From Pseudomonadota bacterium (lineage in GTDB: Bacteria; Pseudomonadota; Gammaproteobacteria; Steroidobacterales; Steroidobacteraceae), in the NCBI GenBank assembly GCA_021850555.1, contig JAJZLX010000227.1, positions 1-11,187 of the forward strand: 11,187 bases of DNA. The letters run 5' to 3'. The stretch's first letter is position 1, and each line of letters begins with the position of its first letter. The notes beneath the pieces were generated by a model. The model saw nothing but the letters and a program-made list of their open reading frames with translations. It was not told the DNA's origin and ran no database searches. The translations under genes were made by a program, and so were the position numbers. Shown here piece after piece: positions 6,548 to 11,187 of this stretch.

Positions 6548-7450
6548 TCAGGACTTCAGCGCTTCGGGAAGCGCCGCCGCGAGGAAGTCGAACGCCGCCC
6601 GGACACGCAGACTGCTGCGGATCTCCCGGTGCACCGCAAGCCAAACCGGAAGCGGTCGAATCGGCAGCTCCGGCAGCAGCCTGTGCAACCTTGGCTCGCG
6701 ATCTGCCAGCCAGGTCGCAGCGAAGCCGATGCCGACACCCGCGACCAGACACTGCCAGTACACCAGGTGGTCGTCACTGCGCACATGAAAGGACTCGCGC
6801 GTGACCGGTAGCCCAGCGGCACGCATGCCGTGGATGATCTGCTCGTCCTGATCGAAACCGATGAGTTCGTGGCACAGCAGCTCCTGCGCGGTACGTGGCG
6901 CCGTATGGCGGGTCAGGTACGCCTCGCTCGCATAGACTCCGAAATCGACGCTGCCAATGCGCTTCGCGATCAGGGAGCTCTGCTGTGGGCGTGCCATGCG
7001 GATCGCTATGTCCGCTTCCCGACGCAGAAGATTGCTGAAGCGGTTCGATGCGACGATGTCGATCGCCACGCCAGGCACCTGCCGACGCATCGCCCGGATT
7101 ATACCCGGGAGCAGTTGCGCAGCGATGACCTGACTTGCGCTGACGCGAACCGAGCCACGGAGATCTCGTTCGAGGCCGGTCAGCTTGCGCGCGATCGTCT
7201 GCGCGCTGTCATCCATCAATCGCGCGTGCTCGGCGATCGCCAGCGCCGAGGCCGTCGGGGCAAGGCCACGGCCGCGGCGCTCGAACAGCGTCGCACCGAG
7301 CTGTCGCTCGAGCTGCGCGACATGCCGCCCGATGGTCGGTTGGCTGCATGCCAGTTGTCGCGCGGCACCGCTCAAACTGCCGGCATCGAGCACCGCGAGA
7401 AACGAATGCATCAGAGTCCAATCGAATGTCGCCGGAGGAAACCCATTCAT
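6548..7450 (-). CDS. LysR-family transcriptional regulator (module iii)
   Basis: The 300-residue protein has an N-terminal winged helix (residues 8-68: FDWTLMHSFLAVLDAGSLSG, then SQPTIGRHVAQLERQLGATL and FERRGRGLAPT). The effector domain follows from about 98, with GSVRVSASQVIAAQLLPGII, a DIAIRMARPQQSSLIAKRIG segment and GVGIGFAATWLA. The opening FDWTLMHSFLAVLDAGSLS-type pattern is common in LysR proteins that lie next to NAD(P)-binding enzymes. I chose ATG 7450 because it gives normal LysR length; the frame is open to 7753, but the added residues are antisense to the divergent gene. The ribosome-binding site is weak (GGAA). Its likely target is the divergent SDR/membrane-protein pair. I could not find a convincing T-N11-A dyad in the 88-base spacer. 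Confidence 0.92.
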   Translation of the reverse strand: MNGFPPATFDWTLMHSFLAVLDAGSLSGAARQLACSQPTIGRHVAQLERQLGATLFERRGRGLAPTASALAIAEHARLMDDSAQTIARKLTGLERDLRGSVRVSASQVIAAQLLPGIIRAMRRQVPGVAIDIVASNRFSNLLRREADIAIRMARPQQSSLIAKRIGSVDFGVYASEAYLTRHTAPRTAQELLCHELIGFDQDEQIIHGMRAAGLPVTRESFHVRSDDHLVYWQCLVAGVGIGFAATWLADREPRLHRLLPELPIRPLPVWLAVHREIRSSLRVRAAFDFLAAALPEALKS

Positions 7451-7538
7451 TTTTGAATTTCCGATAGTCACCGTCGTGCAATTGTGAATGATGGGCGTGC
7501 CGGCGACAATGCGACCGGTACGGGCAGAGACCACCACA
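7451..7538. promoter_or_regulatory. Divergent control region between LysR and SDR genes
   Basis: This AT-richer spacer holds ATTCA/TGAAT boxes at 7445-7449, 7454-7458 and 7485-7489 and a CAATTG palindrome at 7479-7484. These are plausible half-sites for the LysR protein, but no perfect T-N11-A dyad is visible, so the exact operator is not assigned. Confidence 0.3.
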
Positions 7539-8504
7539 ATGCGTTCCGCACAGACCGTCCTGATCCTTGGCGCCAACGGCCGCTTCGGCCGCGTCGCCCG
7601 ACACGCTTTCGCAGAGGCCGGCTGGACGGTCGTGGCGCAGGCTCGCAGCGCGCTGCTTGATGGGCTCGATGCGCGCGTGCGGCACATCGCGATCGACGCC
7701 TTGCGGCCGGTGCCGATCATCGACGCCGCACGCGACGCGACAGTGGTGGTCAATGCGCTGAATCCGCCCTACACGCGCTGGGAAACCGATGCGCTGGTGC
7801 TGAACGAAGCAGCAGTGACGGTGGCGCGCGGGCTCGGCGCCACGCTGATGCTGCCCGGTAACGTCTATAACTACGGCGATTCGATGCCACGTCTCGTCAC
7901 GGACGGCACGCCAGAGCGACCCAGTACTCGCAAAGGCGAGATCCGCTGCCAGATGGAGGCGCACATGCGCGACCTCTGCGCGCGTACCATCGTCGTGCGT
8001 GCAGGCGATTTCTTCGGCGGACCCGGTGAGGGGGGCTGGATGGACCAGGTCATCGTGAAGCACATCCGCCGCGCACGCATCACCTATCCCGGACCGTGTG
8101 ACGTGCCCCATGCCTGGGCCTACCTTCCGGATCTGGCGCGCAGTTTCGTGCTTCTGGCCCGGATGCACGCGGAACTTGCACCGCACACGACGACCCTGTT
8201 TCCCGGCCAGACGCTGACTGGCACGCAGTTGGTGGTCGCAATCACTGAGGGTGCTCGCAAGCTCGGCGTACTGCACGAGAGGATCGAGCCCAGCGTGCGA
8301 ACGCTGCCGTGGAATGCGCTCGCTCTGGCCCAGGTGTTCAGTCCCATGCTGCGCGAGATTTGGCGCATGCGATATCTGTGGCAGATTCCGCACAGCCTCG
8401 ATGGTGCCGGCCTGCAACGACTGATCGGGGCTGTGCCGACGACGCCCATCGCCGATGCCATGGGTGCCACGCTGAAGGGCTTGCTCGGGGCGGGGAGCTA
8501 CTGA
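7539..8504 (+). CDS. NAD(P)-binding SDR / epimerase-type protein
   Basis: The 321-residue protein starts with a Rossmann strand and glycine loop VLILGANGRFGRV (G11, G14, G17), the GxxGxxG form of atypical and extended short-chain dehydrogenases. It continues with VVVNALNPPYTRW (69-81), GATLMLPGNVYNYGD (100-114; Tyr110 and Tyr112), a TRKGEIR segment with Lys132, VVRAGDFFGGPG (152-163) and AYLPDLARSFVLLA (194-207). A strict YxxxK pair is not obvious, so catalysis may be altered; a binding or regulatory role is also possible. The start at 7539 places the cofactor strand at residue 7; earlier in-frame ATGs at 7488 and 7509 are alternatives. The membrane-protein gene follows after five bases, so they are very likely co-transcribed and controlled by the divergent LysR protein. 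Confidence 0.85.
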   Translation: MRSAQTVLILGANGRFGRVARHAFAEAGWTVVAQARSALLDGLDARVRHIAIDALRPVPIIDAARDATVVVNALNPPYTRWETDALVLNEAAVTVARGLGATLMLPGNVYNYGDSMPRLVTDGTPERPSTRKGEIRCQMEAHMRDLCARTIVVRAGDFFGGPGEGGWMDQVIVKHIRRARITYPGPCDVPHAWAYLPDLARSFVLLARMHAELAPHTTTLFPGQTLTGTQLVVAITEGARKLGVLHERIEPSVRTLPWNALALAQVFSPMLREIWRMRYLWQIPHSLDGAGLQRLIGAVPTTPIADAMGATLKGLLGAGSY

Positions 8505-8509
8505 AACGC

Positions 8510-8992
8510 ATGTTCCTCAACATCTTCTTGCTTGGGCTCACGGCAGTGACCCTGGCGGGCTTTTGGCTGCTGCCGGGCGGTGTGATCGATCTGCGGCGGC
8601 TCGCTCATGGTCGGTTGCAGGTCGACCTGCGCCCGGCTTACGGCGCCGACACGGTTTACGCCATGCTTGATGCCTATGGGAACCGCGGTCGTGTCTGGTT
8701 CGGGCGCATGCTGCGGGCAGATCTGGTGTTTCCGATGCTTTACGCCGCGACCATCTGGACGCTTGCGGCGAGCCAAAGCGCAACACACGCCCACCCGGCC
8801 ACGTTGCTGGCGCAAGGGGCAGGGATAGCCGCGGCAGCATTCGACGAACTGGAGAACATACTGCTGCTGCGGATCCTCAGCGTTTATCCGGCGCGCCATG
8901 CATGGTTCGCGCGACTTGCCGGTGCCATGACGTTCGCGAAGACCTGCGGCCTCCTCATGGCAGTGGGCGTTCTTGCCGCAGGCATCGCCTGA
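8510..8992 (+). CDS. Four-helix integral membrane protein of unknown function
   Basis: The 160-residue product has hydrophobic helices at about residues 5-24, 70-90, 98-122 and 138-159. Between helices 1 and 2 is a soluble loop of about 45 residues with Y-G-A-D-T-V-Y-A-M-L-D-A-Y-G. Charged residues lie next to or in the helices: DLVFPMLYAATIW (71-83) and FDELENILLLRIL (111-123). These Asp/Glu/Asn positions are a plausible functional core. I do not recognise a named family. The ATG at 8510 comes five bases after the SDR stop; the GGGGAG upstream is somewhat far (about 12 bases), so translation may depend on coupling to the SDR gene. The context suggests a membrane partner of the SDR, similar in plan to the reductase/DoxX pair; function is unknown. 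Confidence 0.75.
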   Translation: MFLNIFLLGLTAVTLAGFWLLPGGVIDLRRLAHGRLQVDLRPAYGADTVYAMLDAYGNRGRVWFGRMLRADLVFPMLYAATIWTLAASQSATHAHPATLLAQGAGIAAAAFDELENILLLRILSVYPARHAWFARLAGAMTFAKTCGLLMAVGVLAAGIA

Positions 8993-9221
8993 ACGCCGGC
9001 AGAGTCCTGCGAACATTCGACTTCTGCTATGCCCGCTGTCCGTGCACGCTTCGCTGAACGCCTTCGGCCAGCAACAGCTCCGGTTGGGCGCCCGTCTTCC
9101 CGAGCGGCCTTTCTCGCGGTCGCTTCGCCCCGAAACCGGCCAGGTGGCTACTGAGCCAAATTTAGCCGAAGCAAGCGACCGTGTGGTCAATCCCGGCCGA
9201 ATGGGCGGTGGCATGAAGCTG

Positions 9222-9707
9222 CTATTCCGACGACTCGGTGTCCCCCGTCCCCTCAAGGCGCATACGCAGCGCAGAGAGGACTCGGCGCGTCGTTTGCAGA
9301 TCGCCGGCCGAGAGACCGCGTGAGAGCGCGTTCACCCAAGGCACCTGCAGACGCATCGCCTCGCTGAATGCTCGCCTTCCAGCCTCTGTGAGGGCGACCA
9401 GCTGCGCGCGCCGATGGTGCGGATTGGGTTGGAACTCGAGCAGCCCATCACTTGCCAGGTCGTTGACGATGCGCTGGATATTCTGGCGGTTTGCGCCCAT
9501 GTCGCGTGCCAGCCAGGCTACCGGCTGCGCGCGCTCCGCAGCAACGATCGTCCCGAGTACCTGCCATCTGGCACTCGTCAGGCCAATGGCGGCGACCAGC
9601 CGGTCCCCGGCCGCAAGCATTCGGTTGTTCAAGCGGAACAGCTCAAGTGCGAGATCGCTCAAAGCCTCACCGGCAGGAGTGCGTTTGGCTACGCTCATGA
9701 GGTGCAT
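9222..9707 (-). CDS. MarR-family transcriptional regulator
   Basis: The 161-residue protein shows the MarR fold: an N-terminal dimer helix (residues 15-40); helices 2-4 with SARWQVLGTIVAAERAQPVA and LARDMGANRQNIQRIVNDLA (recognition helix about 72-84); the wing GLLEFQPNPHHRRAQLVALT (88-107); and the C-terminal dimer helices 109-155. MarR proteins are usually repressors released by small phenolic or oxidising ligands. There are no cysteines visible in the fold, so thiol sensing is unlikely. The longest reading starts at ATG 9707; ATG 9698 (MSVAKR) is an alternative that matters, because the likely -10 element overlaps 9706-9711 and transcription would then start near 9699, giving a leaderless message. 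It is divergent from the membrane-protein gene at 9793. Confidence 0.9.
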   Translation of the reverse strand: MHLMSVAKRTPAGEALSDLALELFRLNNRMLAAGDRLVAAIGLTSARWQVLGTIVAAERAQPVAWLARDMGANRQNIQRIVNDLASDGLLEFQPNPHHRRAQLVALTEAGRRAFSEAMRLQVPWVNALSRGLSAGDLQTTRRVLSALRMRLEGTGDTESSE

Positions 9708-9734
9708 AGTACCCAGTTGACCTCATGTGGTCAA
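9706..9734 (-). promoter_or_regulatory. Sigma-70-like promoter for the marR-type gene
   Basis: On the minus strand TTGACC (9734-9729) and TACTAT (9711-9706) are also 17 bases apart. The -35 hexamer is the right arm of the same palindrome. The -10 hexamer overlaps the ATG at 9707, so if it is used the message starts near 9699 and translation would begin at ATG 9698 without a leader. Confidence 0.5.
9717..9734. promoter_or_regulatory. MarR-type palindromic operator
   Basis: TTGACCTCATGTGGTCAA is an 18-bp palindrome with one mismatched base pair, the length and form typical of MarR operators. It lies between the marR-type gene and the divergent membrane-protein gene and overlaps both predicted promoters, so a bound dimer should block both. 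Confidence 0.75.
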
Positions 9735-9745
9735 TGTCATACGAT
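9717..9745 (+). promoter_or_regulatory. Sigma-70-like promoter for the membrane-protein gene
   Basis: TTGACC (9717-9722) and TACGAT (9740-9745) are spaced 17 bases apart, with five and four of six matches to the sigma-70 hexamers. The predicted start near 9752 is about 40 bases before the ATG at 9793. The -35 hexamer is the left arm of the MarR palindrome. Confidence 0.55.
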
Positions 9746-9792
9746 TTGCATCTATGATGTCAAGTAGCCATGATGATGACGAAAGAACCGTC

Positions 9793-10266
9793 ATGCCCAA
9801 GCTCGTCCACCGCATCGCCGGCACCATTGCTCCTCTGTGCATCGCGACGTTCTTTCTTTCCACCATTTCCCTTGAACTCTTTGGTACACGTGCGGCAGTC
9901 GCGCAACTGAAGTCCCTTATCGTCACACCGGGGCTGTGGATCCTGATCCCGGCGCTTGTCGCTACGGGAGGCAGCGGCGTGTTCCTGTCAAAGTCGCGAC
10001 GTGGACGATTGCTTGAGGCCAAGAAGCGTCGCATGCCGATCATCGCGGCTATCGGTCTGCTCGTTCTGGTTCCGTGCGCCATCGTTTTGGATCGATGGGC
10101 CGCTGCCGGCAGTTTCGATGCCGCGTTCTACGGCGTGCAGACGATCGAGTTGCTGGCAGGGGCCACGAACCTCACGCTGATCGGCTTGAACGTCCGGGAC
10201 GGGCTGCGTCTGAGCGGTCGACTCCGCGGGAAGAAAAAAATGCCGCCAACAACACAGATGTCCTGA
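9793..10266 (+). CDS. Four-helix membrane protein under MarR control
   Basis: The 157-residue protein has hydrophobic helices at about 8-28, 45-65, 82-100 and 113-133. The basic loop GRLLEAKKRRMP follows helix 2 and a basic tail GRLRGKKK ends the protein, which puts loop and tail in the cytoplasm by the positive-inside rule. Conserved-looking segments are SLELFG (26-31), LIPALVATGGSG (51-62), FYGVQTIELLAGATNLTLIG (112-131) and NVRDGLRLSGR (133-143). I recognise it as a conserved-looking bacterial membrane protein without a named function. The ATG at 9793 is used because it starts helix 1 with a short basic N-terminus; in-frame ATGs at 9754 and 9757 lie at the predicted transcription start. 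The only gene in its module besides the regulator, it may be a transporter-like or quinone-interacting protein. Confidence 0.78.
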   Translation: MPKLVHRIAGTIAPLCIATFFLSTISLELFGTRAAVAQLKSLIVTPGLWILIPALVATGGSGVFLSKSRRGRLLEAKKRRMPIIAAIGLLVLVPCAIVLDRWAAAGSFDAAFYGVQTIELLAGATNLTLIGLNVRDGLRLSGRLRGKKKMPPTTQMS

Positions 10267-10366
10267 GCGTCTGACCATGCTGCCGCGCACCTAACATCTG
10301 GCCCTGCAGATCTAGATGCGTACGTTCCTGCGGACGACACGCGGAGCGTGGCGCCAAGCTGCATGA

Positions 10367-11026
10367 GTGCGGAAAGCTTCCGCTCGCGCTCGCCGCCTGG
10401 CCCACCGCCCCTCGATACTCTCCATCGAATCCGCCGCGCCCGGCGGCGATGAGGTCGAGCTGCTGTCCAGGAACGATGAGCGCGGTGTGCGCGTGCTCAA
10501 GACACGACTTTTCGCCGATGGCGGCACGCACACCCTGATCGTGGATTCCGGTGTCACCGACTCCGAGCTCTGCGCCCAGGTACTCACCGAGCTTGCCGAG
10601 GTCGATCAGCTGCCGGCCGGCCTGACCATCGTCATGCCGTTCGAGGGAGGGCGCAAATGCGCTTCCGGTATCGAACGGTTCGCCGCACGACTGCCGGCCG
10701 GCGTGCACCGCGTACTGGTATACAACCGGGTACGTGGCGGGGAACCGGGATGGGCATCCGGCATCGAGGTCTGCCCGGTGCCCGTGTATTACTCGCCGCT
10801 GCTCGACACAGACTCGCCTTACCACGCGCTGCTCGATGGCTCGGGCATCGCTGGGGTCGCCGGCATCGATCTCGGTGCCCTGCGCGCCAAGGCAACGAAG
10901 GCGCGGGGCGACGTGGATGCGGAGGCTCGCCTCGGACTCGCCCTGGATGGCATCGGCTTCGCACGCAAGGCTCAGACGAACCTGCGGGCCGTATATGACT
11001 ACCTGGCCCAGGAGGGTGCGAAATGA
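10367..11026 (+). pseudogene. ParA/StbB-like plasmid partition or mobilisation ATPase, N-terminus damaged
   Basis: The 219-residue reading is a MinD/ParA-fold protein in its C-terminal three quarters: ILSIESAAPGGDE (strand after the P-loop), THTLIVDSGVTDSELCA (Walker B-like Asp), LPAGLTIVMPFEGG, VHRVLVYNRVRGG and SPLLDTDSPYHALLD. Such StbB/TraL/ParA relatives act in plasmid stability or mobilisation. What is missing is a Walker A motif: the frame opens at a GTG with no ribosome-binding site, directly after a stop codon. In the alternative frame just upstream (10350-10400) a GAKLHECGKLPLALAAW stretch has P-loop-like spacing and would join the main frame by a frameshift near 10400; this is tentative. 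So either a truncated or frameshifted gene, or a paralogue without nucleotide binding. Its stop overlaps the next start by ATGA. Confidence 0.6.
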
Positions 11027-11187
11027 GCGATGCGGTGGAAATGATGATTGCCGGGCTGCGCGGCGAGTTGAACGTGCTGACCCAGCAGGCGGCGGATGAG
11101 TGGCGGCGCACAGCCGCCGCCACTCAGAAGGCACAGGTCGAGGCCGCGCAGGTTGCAATCCGCACAGCGATGGCGCAGACCGTCAAG
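11023..11187 (+). CDS. Alanine/glutamine-rich probable coiled-coil protein, 3' end beyond window
   Basis: The ATG at 11023 overlaps the TGA of the ParA-like gene (ATGA), so the two are translationally coupled. The 55 visible residues are helical, rich in Ala, Gln, Glu and Arg, with MMIAGLRGELNVLTQQAADE and then AATQKAQVEAAQVAIRTAMA, and have no signal peptide or membrane segment. A small helical protein after a StbB/ParA-like ATPase fits a partition or mobilisation operon (a StbC- or relaxosome-type accessory protein), but I do not recognise a family and the C-terminus is not in view. Confidence 0.6.
   Translation, partial: MSDAVEMMIAGLRGELNVLTQQAADEWRRTAAATQKAQVEAAQVAIRTAMAQTVK

Noticed and set aside
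5919..6752. A 277-codon minus-strand frame covering the doxX end, the spacer and the end of the LysR gene
   Set aside because: It crosses two supported genes in other frames and has no domain-like pattern.
7209..8417. A 402-codon open frame on the minus strand
   Set aside because: It is antisense to the SDR and the start of the LysR gene, has no recognisable domain, and is explained by codon bias in GC-rich DNA.
8993..9221. Convergent spacer between the membrane-protein gene and the marR-type gene as a possible terminator or RNA site
   Set aside because: I found no strong hairpin with a T-tract and no gene in these 229 bases.
10172..11158. A 328-codon open frame on the minus strand across the ParA-like gene
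   Set aside because: It lies opposite a frame with clear ParA-fold landmarks and its own translation has no recognisable domain.
1..11187. CRISPR array, tRNA, toxin-antitoxin or known defence system
   Set aside because: No regularly spaced repeats, tRNA-like folds, or recognisable nuclease, methylase or toxin families were seen in any supported gene.

Overview
The window is GC-rich DNA with Gram-negative (proteobacterial, probably beta- or gammaproteobacterial) family content: LysR, ArsR and MarR regulators, DoxX, an SDR, an ABM-domain protein and an IS66-type transposition operon. The taxon is an inference from gene style and composition; there is no rRNA or other phylogenetic marker. It reads as an accessory region. 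The edges carry mobile-element or plasmid-type genes and the middle is a stack of small catabolic, redox or stress cassettes.

Left edge (1-1066): the 5' part of an IS66 tnpB runs off the window on the minus strand, preceded by its tnpA partner with a 13-base overlap. A gene-poor stretch follows, then a 74-residue excisionase-like helix-turn-helix gene on the plus strand.

Middle (1151-10266): four modules share one plan, a regulator on the minus strand and its probable target operon diverging on the plus strand. (i) An ArsR-type regulator faces an alpha/beta hydrolase plus a two-domain ABM-family protein. (ii) A LysR regulator faces an F420/NADP-reductase-like protein plus DoxX. (iii) A second LysR regulator faces an atypical NAD(P)-binding SDR plus a four-helix membrane protein. 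(iv) A MarR regulator faces another four-helix membrane protein. Modules ii and iv have clear palindromic operators. In module iv the palindrome arms also supply the -35 hexamers of two overlapping divergent promoters.

Right edge (10267-11187): a ParA/StbB-like partition or mobilisation protein lacks a visible Walker A motif and appears 5'-damaged. It overlaps, by ATGA, the start of an alanine/glutamine-rich probable coiled-coil protein that runs off the window. With the HTH gene on the left, this suggests a plasmid or integrative-element backbone in which the cassettes are cargo.

I see no CRISPR array, tRNA, rRNA or recognised defence system. No wholly new system can be demonstrated from sequence alone. 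The more unusual points are the repeated regulator/target architecture, the pairing of soluble NAD(P)-binding proteins with small four-helix membrane proteins, the operator structures and the damaged ParA-like gene.
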